From the NCBI GenBank assembly GCA_949316235.1, contig OX438759.1, positions 18,414,618-18,478,617 on the forward strand: 64,000 nucleotides of DNA, read 5' to 3'. Every line of letters starts with the position of its first letter. Positions within the stretch are counted from its first letter, which is position 1. The notes beneath the pieces are model-generated. The model saw nothing but the letters and a program-made list of their open reading frames with translations. It made no database searches and was not told the origin of the DNA. The translations under genes were made by a program, and so were the position numbers. Positions 20,708 through 31,165 of this stretch are shown piece by piece. Source of the DNA: Oegoconia quadripuncta (taxonomy: Eukaryota > Arthropoda > Insecta > Lepidoptera > Autostichidae).

Positions 20708-21560
20708 GTTTTTCCGAGGTTAAAGGGCTATTAATAGGACTGTTACTGATACATCCGGACAAAGACACTTAACATTGATCAGAACCAACAACTTCGAAAC
20801 CTTTCCAAGACCCATCGTTTTCGAACTGTCATAATTTTCGCAGCAATAACACGGGAACAGAACCCACTGCCTCAACAACAGTAATTCAGATTCGATGTGT
20901 AATAAAAACGTACCGGGCACAGGGGTGCATGAAATAATGCTGTAACAATGAAAAGGAAACTGCTTCGAGATAAATCGAACGGAAGCGATGAATTTTTATG
21001 TTATTCATTTCTTCGATACGAGGCTTTGGTACGTATATAGAGGTTATGTACTTATTTATTTACAGGAATTCCATGTTTTGTTTGGTACCATCCATGGGAT
21101 TAAACGGCTCCTCTACACGATATATAAAAAATGTTGTAACCTTTCTGGATTGTAAATGACTGATTGAAAAAAGACAAACCCTCTGAGTTTCTCGCTAGCT
21201 CTTCTCAGTAGTGGTCGCGTTCCGAGCTAGTGGTAGTTTAAAAGCAAGTGACTTTCATAAGTGCATATTTCATTTACTTTTCATTTTCATTTTCGTTTTC
21301 GTTTTCGTTTTCGTTTTCATTTTAATTTTCATTTCATTTCAATTTATTTCCATTGTGCAGTGGGTCTGAGATCGCATCCACACATAGCCGTTAAGCTCTA
21401 CGGGAAACAAAGTCCCTCCTATGGCGCAACTATTATCTATTATTAGTTTTTTATTATTAAATAGATTACATACATGGTCTCAATTAAAGAACCACGATAT
21501 ACAAAATGTTTCTAGCAGTAAACATTTAACAATATTACATGAAATATGGAAAAAATGGTA
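20708..21560. other. unassigned interval with a TTTTCR hexamer run
   Basis: A simple repeat ttttca/ttttcg lies at about 21275-21345. A patch near 21130-21215 ('ctctgagtttctcgctagctc') resembles a LINE 3' UTR block also seen near 56125. No gene was recognised. Confidence 0.45.
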
Positions 21561-21812
21561 GGAGCAGCGGTGGCTCAGCGGTTAAGACGCGGTCTCCCAA
21601 TTTGGAAGGTCCAGTTCCTACGCAGGCCATGTAACAATGAGGTTTTAAATTTATTACTTATGTGCATTTATTCGACTGCTCCTAAAACATCGTGAGGAAA
21701 CCTGCATGTCTGAGAAAAGGAATGTGAAATCCCCAAGCCACACTGGGCCTGCTTGGTGGACTACGGCCCATACTCCCTCATATACGAGGGAAGGCCTATA
21801 TTCCTGCAACCA
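21561..21812 (+). mobile_element. SINE-C copy
   Basis: Head gcagcggtggctcagcggtt and 'gcggtctcccaatttgg' are present, with a damaged B-box ('ggtccagttcctacg'). The body has 'catcgtgaggaaacctgc' and 'cgagggaaggcctatattcc'. An internal deletion of ~20 bp lies before 'aacatcgtg'. Confidence 0.8.
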
Positions 21813-22150
21813 ATCGCCGTTAAAACGTGCTAATTTATAGATTTTTTTTGGTGGAAAGTCCCTTATTCGCCTTTTACGACATCCACGAGAAGAGACGGGT
21901 TGGTTATATTCTTTTTACGTGCCCAAACCTCACAGTACACTGTTATTATGTACATCTCTCATTGAGTGTTGTTTTTATCTCAACTTGTAGTCCAGTAAAG
22001 ATATATTTTTGACTTCCTAAATGATTATGGTAAAAAATACTAAGTATGTACTTATGTGTGTAACTATTACGTAATTATTATTTTGTATATTTACACTACA
22101 CTATACATACACTAACCCGACTATAATTATTTGTTATTATTTTGCTAATT
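21813..22150. other. AT-rich spacer
   Basis: No gene or known repeat was recognised. Confidence 0.35.
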
Positions 22151-22390
22151 ATTGTACCGCACGTGGCGTCCGTGCGTCACTGGCCATTTGGATCACTGAA
22201 AACCAGCGCTGTGATTCGTCGTAGCATGAGCTGAGTGCTAACCCATTTGTGCACGCCGCAACACGTGACAGCATTGTCGGGATCTTCTTCATAATTGTAT
22301 TTCTATTTTAGCTATAATTTACTACTTCCTTGTTGTTGCAACGTGTTGTGGCGTTCATAATAAACTATTCTTATTCTAATTCTTATTCTT
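22151..22390 (+). mobile_element. LINE 3' end with (ttctta)n tail
   Basis: It reads gtggcgtccgtgcgtcactgg and gaaaaccagcgctgtgattcg and ends 'aataaactattcttattc' plus a ttctta-like repeat. The first block recurs at 49010-49130. No coding sequence remains. Confidence 0.6.
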
Positions 22391-22754
22391 AACTAGAGAA
22401 ACAAATAAACGATTTATTTATCTGTCTACAGTATCGTCAAAGTAAATAAGATACCTTACTCTCAAAATATAGAGTTAGAAAATAAACAGACAGTACGGCT
22501 AGGCCGAAAATTAAAGGGCACACCAGATGAGCACAATTCTTCCGTCTGTCCGTTTTCCTTAACCCGGGGAGCTCATTCGTTTAACGCTCACCTGGGGATC
22601 TCAGCGACGGAAACATACAGTTTGATATACACGGCGTGTATATGAAGATGACGTCATTGTGATGTGCGTGTTCCAGTGTCGCCACTTTTGAAGCAGTGTG
22701 TGTGTAACGTTTTATTTACCATTCAACCTACTACTTATTATAACACATGTGATA
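22391..22754. other. unassigned spacer
   Basis: No gene or known repeat was recognised. Confidence 0.3.
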
Positions 22755-23165
22755 TTGGTAATTCGCCTGTTGACTCCACTTCTGATTATGAACAACTTTC
22801 CTTTGGGAACCATAGCCGAATTCAACGTTGGACTTCTATACTAAAGGTGGTTTCAGAACGGTTTACTTTGTATGAGTATTTTATTTGACCTAAAGAATTG
22901 TATTAGTAATAGAAGTTAATTTTTCAAAATTGAAACTGCTAAAATGTTGTCACATTGTATGCCTTCACGGCGGAACATAGCGCTCTAAGGATTTTGTAAG
23001 ACCGAATGCTACCTGTGATTCACAATAAAATAAATGTACTTTGACTTTGGCTTTGAATCGAATTTTTTGATCGAATTCAACTATGGTTCTTTGAGGAAAG
23101 TTGTTCGTAATCAGGAATGGGGGCACTAATAAACAGGGATTACACGAATTAAATTTCACCCTGTA
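22755..23165. mobile_element. foldback MITE with TACAGGGTGAAAT ends
   Basis: The left arm (about 22757-22830: ctgattatgaacaactttcc, gggaaccatagccgaattc) pairs with the right arm (23070-23165: gatcgaattcaactatgg, aggaaagttgttcgtaatc), ending 'aatttcaccctgta'. TA follows the end. The related element at 48429 shares both arms. No transposase. Confidence 0.65.
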
Positions 23166-23263
23166 TAACAAAAAAATAGAAAATCCCCGAAATACTATAC
23201 CATCCAAAAACACCAAAAACTTTGTTATAAGTTAAAATATATTATCAGAACGGCTTGAATCAT

Positions 23264-23732
23264 CAGCCCGTAAACATCACACTGCAGGGATATAGGCCTT
23301 CCCTCGTATATGAGGGGAGTATGGGCCATAGTCCGTCACGCTGGCCCAATGCGGGTTAGGGACTTCAGATGCCTTTGAATTTTAATTTCCCATGCATGCA
23401 CTATTCCTCACGATTATTCCGCCACCGTTTACGAGCAGTCGGATAATAATGCACATAAGTAATAAAATTAAATTCAAAAACTCATTGATACATAGCCTGC
23501 CTGGAAATAGAACCAGAACCTCCCAAATTGGGTCTTAACCGCTGAGCTGAAATAGGGCTCTAGCACACCCTGCGTCTCTAGCAGCCAAAAATATGTATAA
23601 TTTATATAAAATTGCTGTGCGACGGAGGAATTAGCCGTCTAGTACATAAGTAAGCCGTATCAATGGAGCGGCATAGTCGCTTTCGACTAAGCTCTTTAAA
23701 AGAAGATTAAAAAAAAAAACCGCTGAGCCACT
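23264..23732 (-). mobile_element. SINE-C copy, interrupted by a poly(A) insert
   Basis: The minus-strand SINE-C runs 23264-23547. Its head is split by a 170-bp insert, and the last bases ('accgctgagccac') resume at 23718. Before interruption it was close to full length. Confidence 0.8.
23548..23717 (+). mobile_element. 170-bp retroposed insert with target duplication
   Basis: It is flanked by aaccgctgagc at 23537-23547 and 23718-23728 (11 bp) and ends in 'gattaaaaaaaaa'. The inserted body (gggctctagcacaccctgcg, gcgacggaggaattagccg) matches nothing else in the window. It is a LINE-mobilised 3' fragment of unknown family. Confidence 0.75.
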
Positions 23733-24189
23733 TCTCTGAATATTTTTTTTTATGCACATTTCTTTCTATTAAAGGATTGTTTTTCTATAAAATTTCACAC
23801 GTGCAGATTAGGTATGTCTAACCCGTTTCGCTAACAAAAATCTCTATCACGAAGTAACGCAACGTCATCCCGTATTTTCACATAAAGGAGATATCTTTTC
23901 GGCCTTACATTCGATTAGGTAAGATTAGATTAAATACCCTGATCCTTAACTATACCCACGGGTCCATTTATTGTGCTTTAAGGATTTTAAGAGATTATTT
24001 CGGGAGCCATCACTCAAATGGGAACTAATAATTCTTTATTCTTATAAGTATTAGCTGAAGGTTTTATAGTTTTGCATTAAAATTATTCTTTTTATTCATT
24101 GACCGATTGAATTACCCATTGTGTTATTATTGTGTAATTTTTTTATTGTTTATTTAGTTCGGCATCGTCTTGTAGTTAATTAATCTTAC
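23733..24189. other. AT-rich spacer
   Basis: No gene or known repeat was recognised. Confidence 0.35.
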
Positions 24190-24320
24190 CTATAGATCGT
24201 TTAATGTAATTGCGAAGCGATGTAGTTTAAAAAAAAAAAATAACATGTTGACTTTCAATAAGTGATATTTTTGTATCCTACATTGAATAAAATATTTTTG
24301 ATTTTGATTTTGATTTTGAA
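24190..24320 (+). mobile_element. LINE 3' end with (ttttga)n tail
   Basis: It reads gcgaagcgatgtagttt, 'acatgttgactttcaataag' and 'cctacattgaataaaatatt', then (ttttga)n. It is the plus-strand counterpart of 2860-3030. Confidence 0.65.
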
Positions 24321-24479
24321 TGATTATTATTTCATAGTGATTTTCCACCGAAATATTTCAGAGGAATTTGTAATATAAAATGAGAATATATACTTGGATG
24401 GGCAGCATTCAGGAAATTGCGTAACGTCTTCTCGTCTAAAATCTTCTGTGCTTGCAGACGAAAGTCTTTAATCAATGTG

Positions 24480-24816
24480 TTTTTTTTATATGCACAACGG
24501 GTTTGTCATTGACCTCAATCACACCTGATGTTAAGTGAAGATGAGGTCGAAGGTGGAAACGTACTGACCCCCGGAACCCCAACGCATTTGGGGGACTGGC
24601 TATTTTATCTTTGACAACCGGAACACAACAATGCTATTAACATTGCTGCTTGGCGGTAGATTTAGATAAGATGGTGGTAGCTAGCCAGGCGGACATTTAA
24701 AATGCCCTACCACCAACCAAACTGAGTACTTAAACATGTACCCCACTGGGGATCGAACACGCGACTTCCGAATCGTATTCTGAATGTTGTTCACATTGAG
24801 CTACGGAGGCGGTTTA
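24480..24816 (-). mobile_element. SINE-A copy, full length
   Basis: Poly(T) tail to head (gagctacggaggcggttta). The B-box is partly mutated ('gatcgaacacgcgacttcc'). The body is complete. Confidence 0.88.
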
Positions 24817-24859
24817 ATGTGTGTGTCTTACCAGTGATCACTTATAGTACTAAAACGTG

Positions 24860-25100
24860 GTCTTTCACTGTGGGCCTCATAAGAAAGCTCGAAGTCCCCC
24901 AATGAGCTATGGAGACAGCGATGCTCGGCGTTTCATTGTGTTATCGAATCAGGAATGATAAAATCCGTAGGCGAAGTCACTGACATAGCCCAGCGGATTA
25001 TCAAGTTGAAGTGGCAGTGGGCAGGGCACATAGCTTAAAGAACTAATGGGCGGTGGGACATTAAAGTTCTCTTACAACCTTATGAGAGTGAATGAAGAAT
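24860..25100 (+). pseudogene. LINE-H ORF2 C-terminus
   Basis: The plus strand reads WSFTVGLIRKLEVPQ, MLGVSLCYRIRND and DIAQRIIKLKWQWAGHIA. This is the region following the reverse transcriptase in a common insect LINE, with in-frame stops. Its 3' part merges into the 139-bp tandem repeat. Confidence 0.65.
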
Positions 25101-25444
25101 CAGAATCAGAATAATTTATTGTCAAGAAACTTGTTCAATAGATATTATTTATTGGCTCACAGTTTTACATAGCTTGAAGAACGAATGGCCGGTGGGACAT
25201 TAAAGTTTTCTCACAACCTTATGAGAGTGAATGAAGAATCAGAATCAGAATAATTTATTGTCAAGAAACTTGTTCAATAGATATTATTTATTGGCTCACA
25301 GTTTTACATAGCTTGAAGAACGAATGGCCGGTGGGACGTTAAAGTTCTCTCACAACCTTATGAGAGTGAATGAAGAATCAGAATAATTTATTGTCAAGAA
25401 ACTGGTACAATAGATATTATAATAAAGTTGGTTCACAGTTTTAC
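25028..25444. repeat. 139-bp tandem repeat, three units
   Basis: Units start at 25028, 25167 and 25306. Each runs from 'acatagctt(g/a)aagaac' through 'caaccttatgagagtgaatg' to 'ggctcacagtttt'. Unit 1 is the most diverged (still LINE-like at its start) and unit 3 has a small deletion and insertion. The first ~45 bp of the unit come from the LINE-H ORF end, so the amplification captured LINE sequence. Confidence 0.85.
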
Positions 25445-25529
25445 CATATCAGGCATACAATATATTATCAAGAATTACTCTATCATCAAGAATTTAGCTG
25501 TCACGCAACATCACTCTGTACTTAGCATA

Positions 25530-25625
25530 AAAATTAAAAAATTAAAAGAAGCAAAAGAGGTGTGTCAGGATCGTAGCAATTGGAAGTCTGTGGTCTATGC
25601 CTACACCTACGGGAAACGGTGACAT
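25530..25625 (+). pseudogene. LINE-W extreme C-terminus
   Basis: The plus strand reads KEAKEVCQDRSNWKSVVYAY, then GKR and a stop, the last residues of the LINE-W ORF. Upstream LINE sequence is absent. Confidence 0.7.
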
Positions 25626-25696
25626 TATGTGTGTATTTAAATATAATATTATATTAGCGCTAGCTTACTGTGGTGCCAATAAACGGCTTACACATA

Positions 25697-26174
25697 TAAA
25701 TAAATAATAAATAAATATTTTTGCGCATACATACAGCGCCATCTAGTTTCACACTAAGCCACTAGGCTTGTATTATGGATACCAAATGGTTGATACACTA
25801 CATAAATACATATTTTTTTTAGTAAATAAATACGTATGTAAATGAAAAACATCCATAACTCGGGAACTCGGGAATGTGTTCATCATACAAACATATGCCC
25901 CTAGCGGGATTTGAACCCGCAACCTTTTTTTTTCAGCATAACGGGTTGGTACTTGACCTCAATCACACCTGATGTTAAGTGAAGATGAGGTCGATGATGG
26001 AAGTGTACCGACCCGGAAACCCCAACACATTTAGGAGACTGGCTATCTTATCTCTGACAACCGGAACACAACAATGCTATTAACATTGCTGCTTGGCGGC
26101 AGATTTAGATGGTGGTAGCTAACCTTTTGATATAGCAGTCAGAGTTTTCAACCACTACACCAAACAAGTCGTCG
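25697..26174 (-). mobile_element. SINE-B copy carrying a nested SINE-A
   Basis: The minus-strand SINE-B has the ATTTA-type tail at 25697, 'gcgccatctagtttcacac' and 'gcgggatttgaacccgc' (B-box). It is split at 25928 and resumes at 26121 with 'ccttttgatatagcagtcag', ending at its head 'caaacaagtcgtc'. Confidence 0.85.
25929..26120 (-). mobile_element. SINE-A, 5'-truncated, nested in SINE-B
   Basis: The insert is bounded by the 8-bp direct repeat AACCTTTT at 25921-25928 and 26121-26128. It begins with its poly(T) tail and is cut in the first hairpin ('gatggtggtagct'), showing LINE-type 5' truncation. 'aagat' is lost inside. Confidence 0.85.
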
Positions 26175-26527
26175 TATAGGATTTACAAAATTAGGAGCGA
26201 CTAATGTTAATGATAAAACTTTTACTTAGTTGCTTTAATAATTGTATTTATTTTCGCTACAGAAATGTTGCGTGCATATTTCTGTAAGCGCTAACTGGCG
26301 GAATTATCAGCGCTATGGTATGGGCCTCTGTCTGTACTGCAGCATTATACTGAGTCCTTTCAGCCCTTTCAGTGCTGTAGTATGTATACTCGTGTGGGTG
26401 TTTACGCTGTAAAACGCGTAAACATAGGTAACGCTTAGGTAAGCAATTGTTTTAATAAAACTAATTGTAAGTTCGTACTTAAACTTAGGAACTAGACTCA
26501 GGCTAGGTAAACAGTTATTTTATTTTG
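26175..26527. other. unassigned spacer
   Basis: No gene or known repeat was recognised. Confidence 0.35.
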
Positions 26528-27105
26528 AAATGAAATGAAATGAAATGAAATGAAATGAAATTACATTTATTTGCTTTGAACAATTTTGACGGGGTATAAA
26601 AAATAAAAACTAAAATAAAACTATAAGGCAAAGACGTCATCCAGAGCTCCCGATTGCGGTATGGACCCTAACACACTGGCTGCATTACCTCTCTGAACAG
26701 CCAAACTGAGACGTTGAGCGAGGTATGCGCCAGCCCGTAAATCACACGAGGCCAGCACCAATCTGGTCGAGAGACCGTGGACGAAATTCCTGGTGTCAGA
26801 AGACCACGGTCCCATAGTTTCTACTGCAAGCGCCACAAACTCATGGCTACCCAATAGGGATGAGTACTTGCGGCACTTGAGCAGCTGTGCTTCCTCTGCC
26901 GCAGCTCTGGCTCTCGAAGAGGTTTTGGGGATGTGAGAAAGTATCGACGCAAGTAGCGTCCCATATCAACGTTCGCCCTAGTGACCATGGCACCAATGTC
27001 GCTCCATCCGGCCTCTTGCCATCATCCCTGGATAAGCCGCTCCAGGGCTCCAGAGACGCGGGAACACCAGCAGTAGCAAGCGCTCGACGTATTAAATCAT
27101 TGTAA
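26528..27105 (-). pseudogene. LINE-G ORF2 C-terminus with (CATTT)n tail
   Basis: The minus strand reads FVALAVETMGPWSSDTRNFV, then RAGAYLAQRLSLAVQRGNAA and SVLGSIP. This is a conserved C-terminal block of a LINE type seen in molluscs and arthropods, ending with a stop at 26621. A short 3' UTR and a (catttcattt)n tail follow (plus strand gaaat repeats, 26528-26562). Upstream minus-strand frames to about 27105 are broken by shifts. No reverse transcriptase motif remains. I cannot place the clade. Confidence 0.7.
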
Positions 27106-27384
27106 GTTCGATGTCGCTCTCTTTTTGGTACCTGTCTCCTGACGAATACACAAATGTAAAAGTGTGTGCGGTTTCATTGCCACCACAGCACATCGCAGTG
27201 CCCAGTGGGTACAGCCCATCGCTAAGTAAATCTTGCTTGGTGTACACCAGTGAATTATGTTTAAATTTATTTACTATATGTGTTAATTACATAGTGTTTA
27301 CTGTTTGAGTTCTTTTATTTTGGTTGTATGTACTGCGAAGAAGAAGTACTGTGTAGTGATTTTTTTTTGTGAATTATGTTTTAA

Positions 27385-27800
27385 TTGTTTATTTTAATGT
27401 TGGAAGCTTTTGAGATGTGGTGCTGGATGAGAATGGAGCGTATCAGCTGGACAGAGAAGAAAACGAACGAAGAGGTTTTAAATATAGTAAGGGAAAAAAG
27501 GAAATTGTTGGGAGTAATTGAGAATAGAAGAGGGAAAATGCTGGGACACCTTATACGAGACGATGATTTCATCAAAACCATAATAGAAGGAAGAATAGAG
27601 GGGAAAATAAAAAGAGGAAGACCGAGAATAAGCTAAGCAGATAAAAGAGAAGTTGTTCGTTGTGTCGTATCAGGAGGTCAAGAGGAAGGCGGAAAGCAGA
27701 GAGATATGGAAAAATCTCCGCTCCACTCCATGATGTTTTAATTTATTTATTCTATGTGTCCTCTCTATTTTGGTTGTATGTACTATGAATAAATAAATGT
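27385..27800 (+). pseudogene. LINE-E ORF2 C-terminus
   Basis: The plus strand reads LEAFEMWCWMRMERISWTEK, TNEEVLNIV and GKMLGHLIRDDDFIKTIIEG, with KRGRPR near 27618. A stop interrupts it, and after a frameshift YQEVKRKAESREIWKNL appears near 27670-27720 with the natural stop. A 3' UTR with 'aataaataaatg' follows. This tail is typical of RTE-like or related insect LINEs. Confidence 0.75.
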
Positions 27801-28324
27801 TTTATCAATCTATCTATATTATATTCTTATATTACTTTCAGTGGATTACAATTTCAGTTCTGCGCAAACTAAACTACAAAATGCGATGTTGCCGAGCCGT
27901 GTGCATACAGCATGGCTAGTAACAATGGAGGCTATGCCTATGGCCACTGTACAAGCGCAAAACGTGATTTTCATCTTCCTTTGTTATACCATTGTTATAT
28001 TTACCTCACTCATTTCATCTTGCTCCATCTCTAACATCAGTTAAGTAAGCTTAATTCCTATAAGTTAGTTACACAAAGGAATATATCCTTAATGTTAACG
28101 CTTATCGTTTCTTTTGTGTATTTCACTTAACAGAAACTAGTAGGCGCACGCAAGTAAACACTTCGCACGCATTAAAGGTTCGTTCAGACAGTGCGACTGA
28201 TTTGTCGCAACAGTTTGTCCTATTGAATTTATTCAATTCAAGTCTTCCAACTCACGTTCAGCCAAGTTGAAGACAGTCAATAACATTTTGTTTTGGTGTA
28301 AAGCTTAGAAACCCTTACTCCTAA
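27801..28324. other. unassigned interval
   Basis: No gene was recognised. A 67-codon plus frame (27841-28044) lacks a motif. Confidence 0.35.
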
Positions 28325-28545
28325 ACTAACAAGGCGCGGGTTCAAATCCCGCTACGGTCATGTTTGTATATTGTATACGAATATATGTACCCGAGTCATG
28401 CATGTTTTCATTTATAATATGTAGTATAAATTTCCAAATATAAATGTATTTGTGTACTGTATCTACCATAGATCCATAATACAAGTCTCGTTGCTTAGTG
28501 TGGAACTAGATGGCGCTGTGTGTATGTCCAAGAATGTTATTTAAA
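28325..28545 (+). mobile_element. SINE-B copy, head truncated
   Basis: It starts near the B-box ('gcgggttcaaatcccgctac') and has 'ccatagatccataatac' and 'gaactagatggcgctgtgtg', ending near 'atgttattta'. Confidence 0.75.
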
Positions 28546-28555
28546 CCATGTCATA

Positions 28556-28742
28556 GTTGACAAGGCCGGCTTAAAAACAGTGATTGTCAGAAGACCACTA
28601 GTCTTACATCTGTCACAAATCCACCAATCAGCACTGGACCTGCTTGTTGAATTCTGGGCCACACCCTCTCCTCATATCCTCTCCTAGCTGTTCCCAGTGT
28701 TGTGGTAGAGGATACATTACGTAAGACTGCTGATGTGAAACA
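28556..28742 (+). mobile_element. SINE-5S body and tail
   Basis: It carries the family body landmarks 'caaggccggcttaaaaacag', 'accactagtcttac', 'aatccaccaatcagcactgg' and 'acgtaagactgctgatgtg', as in the copies with a 5S-like head. The 5S part is absent. Confidence 0.6.
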
Positions 28743-29068
28743 AAATCGCGTTCCCATACCACCGTTACGTGTTTTTAAATAAATCTAATCCATTTTATTG
28801 ATATTCAAAACTGGATATCTTTTGATAGAGCTCGTGGATTCCTGTATTATTTGCGGGAGTTATTTCGCGGCCGGTGCATTTGGCTTGGAAAGATGCCAAA
28901 CTCGACTCGGTCTCTGTTATGATTACGTGGTGATTGTAGTTACCATTTACCTATATAAAGAAGTGCAATATCATTTCTAAACGCTGGTGAAATTATTAAA
29001 TAGTTTATCTGAGGGTATGCTGCTGCTGAGTTCCATCATCGCACTACTAGGCATAAACTTAAATTCCA
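28743..29068. other. unassigned spacer
   Basis: No gene or known repeat was recognised. Confidence 0.35.
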
Positions 29069-29351
29069 CCAACACCACCTAGACAGTTGGAAATCCACCA
29101 CGGTGCGGTTCAGTAGACATTTCCTTCCACGTACCGTTACTTTTTGGAATAAGCTCCCAGCGGATGTCTTTCCGAACCGATACAATCTGGGAACCTTCAA
29201 GAAGCGAGCATATTCCTTCCTTAAAGGCCGGCAACGCCACTGCGGATCTTCCGTTTCCGTAGATGCTTATGGGCAGCGGTGACACTTACCATCAGGTGCG
29301 CCTCTTGCTCGTTTGCCCACCTCTTCAATAAAAAAAAAAAAAAAAAAAAAA
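29069..29351 (+). pseudogene. LINE-F-like ORF2 C-terminus with poly(A)
   Basis: One plus frame reads [20 protein letters not shown], then [20 protein letters not shown] and a stop, followed by 'ccatcaggtgcgcctc' and about 20 A's. It is a diverged subfamily of the copy at 54100. Only the C-terminal ~70 residues remain. Confidence 0.75.
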
Positions 29352-29716
29352 ATGCATCAATATTTGGGTATAGCTGAAAATCAGTGTTTCGCTTTTTGAG
29401 CAATTCCATACATTTAATTTCTCCGTGTTTTACCACGTGTTGTGTCATGCATAGGGGTAATAATTAATTCTGCGCAGTGTTGTTTATTATTCTTATGGCT
29501 GCACAGTACAATGTAAAACGTTATATTTGACTTAATAAGAATGTAATTTAATTTGAAGTAATATATAAGGATATGCTGTAAAGTTTGTTGGAAAAAATAA
29601 ATAAATAAAATAAATAAATAATTGTATCGATCTACAATTGTTATTGTTAAATGTATGTGTGTGACTGCAGAAACAAATAAATGCTTTATCTATCTGTCAA
29701 ACAAATAAATTTGGTA
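29352..29716. other. AT-rich spacer
   Basis: No gene was recognised. A retroposed tail-like stretch 'aaacaaataaatgctttatc' lies just before the Tc1/mariner element. Confidence 0.35.
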
Positions 29717-30585
29717 TACAGGGCGTCCCAAAGTTATGGGACATGAAGGGGAAGTACCTTAAATATCGTAGATAGTGAATTTTGCTCAAAGAAGACTTTA
29801 TGTTATTTTTAAAAGTTAGTAATTCTGCATTCATAGATTTTCTAAAAATTACTTGCTTCGGCTGGGAATCGAACCGACTTAAATGTGAAAAAAAAAACAC
29901 CCTACTTTTATGATGCCAATCGAAAGAATAGCTAAAAAATAATAACTCTGCCTAAGTAACATAGTATTTTAAAAGAAAGGAACAACATAAAATGATTGAG
30001 TCAAATTTCAAGAAAGTTATTTATTGCTAAAGTGATTTCTTCTTTTGGGGATACGTGAAAGATATGCTATACAAAAAGCGATACGAGAACGTAGGCGAGT
30101 TGCAAACAGAATTGTGCCATATCACATCGAGTGTTCACCATAAAATGATTAGAAAATCAACAGGCAGCGGGCTCATTAAAAGATTGGCGATTTGCGTAAG
30201 ACAAGAGGGATCACATTTTGAGCATTTAATTAATTAATTTACAAAAAAATACCTACTTAATTGACTACGGCAGTTTCATGTATGTTTTTTATTTGATTAA
30301 AATGATTAATTTCACGTTGTTCCTTTCTTTTAAAATACTATGTTACTTAGGCAGAGTTATTATTTTTTAGCTATTCTTTCGATTGGCATCATAAAAGTAG
30401 GGTGTTTTTTTTTTCACATTTGAGTCGGTTCGATTCCCAGCCGAAGCAAATAATTTTTAGAAAATCTATGAATGCAGAATTACTAACTTTTAAAAATAAC
30501 ATAAAGTCTTCTTTGAGCAAAATTCACTATCTACGATATTTAAGGTACTTCCCCTTCATGTCCCATAACTTTGGGACGCCCTGTA
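29717..30585 (+). mobile_element. Tc1/mariner-superfamily element with ~290-bp terminal inverted repeats
   Basis: The left arm (29717-about 30000) and right arm (about 30303-30585) are near-perfect reverse complements. Ends read TACAGGGCGTCCC and its complement, flanked by TA (TATA on both sides). The 300-bp centre carries only the C-terminus of a transposase. The arms' high identity gives mirrored reading frames (29697-29900 minus, 30402-30641 plus), which are a by-product. It is a deleted, non-autonomous derivative. Confidence 0.85.
30055..30240 (+). pseudogene. transposase C-terminus, Tc1/mariner superfamily
   Basis: The 60-codon frame has the pattern KDMLYKKRYENVGEL ... then MIRKSTGSGLIKRLAICVRQ and ends GSHFEHLIN. 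The 'L-x-R...C-x(6-8)-G-x-H/S-F-E-H-L' ending is typical of transposases of mariner-related elements in insects. The DNA-binding and DDE catalytic parts are missing. It lies between the two long inverted repeats, as expected for an internally deleted transposon. Confidence 0.7.
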
Positions 30586-30595
30586 TAGGTAAGGT

Positions 30596-30716
30596 AAACT
30601 CTGGATTAAAACATAGGATACTTTTTATCCCGATAAAGTGAGTAGTTCCCGCGGAAAAAACAAATTTCCGCGATAAACTTATTCCACGCAGGCGAAGCCG
30701 CGGGCGGAAAGCTAGT
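30596..30716 (+). repeat. dispersed repeat, 'gataaagtgagtagttcc' type
   Basis: It reads ctggattaaaacataggata, gataaagtgagtagttcccg and cacgcaggcgaagccgcggg, and ends 'gaaagctagt'. This is the cleanest copy of this dispersed family in the window. Confidence 0.65.
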
Positions 30717-30881
30717 AATATCATAACTCCACCTGGCACAGTACGTGGCACCGGGAACAATGTTCTGCAGGCGTACCACGTAAGAAGCGTTTAAGGTTCA
30801 ACCGCAAAGTTTTGACGTTCAACTACGGTCACGTGACATAAACTGCATATTTTTTGCGGTTGAACTCGGTTTGCAGTTTAT

Positions 30882-30957
30882 TATTATTATTATTTTTATA
30901 TTTTATGGCAATCGGTCGTCTTTAATGCGACAACCATTACTGCCAGTGTCCGGTTGT
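30882..30957 (-). mobile_element. 76-bp retroposed fragment with 13-bp target duplication
   Basis: gtttgcagtttat occurs at 30869-30881 and 30958-30970. The insert read on the minus strand ends in (aat)n after 'ccataaaatataaaaat'. It is a severely 5'-truncated retroposon inside the Harbinger-like element. Confidence 0.75.
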
Positions 30958-31165
30958 GTTTGCAGTTTATCTTCTAACCTAAAAATTTTGACATTGACAA
31001 CTCGAGCCGCGAAGTTTTCCTACGTGTGTTTGTTGATAATATAGCCAAAAAACTTGAAATTTCGTGTTGTTAGCTTCGACATAAAGTATAGAAACGTGAT
31101 CCAATACAATTAAGTGCATGTAAAGTGAAAATCTGAGTGAAGTGTATTTTCTTAAGTTGTACGAA

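Noticed and set aside
29697..30641. Two related proteins on opposite strands
   Set aside because: They are mirror translations of the long terminal inverted repeats and have no separate support.
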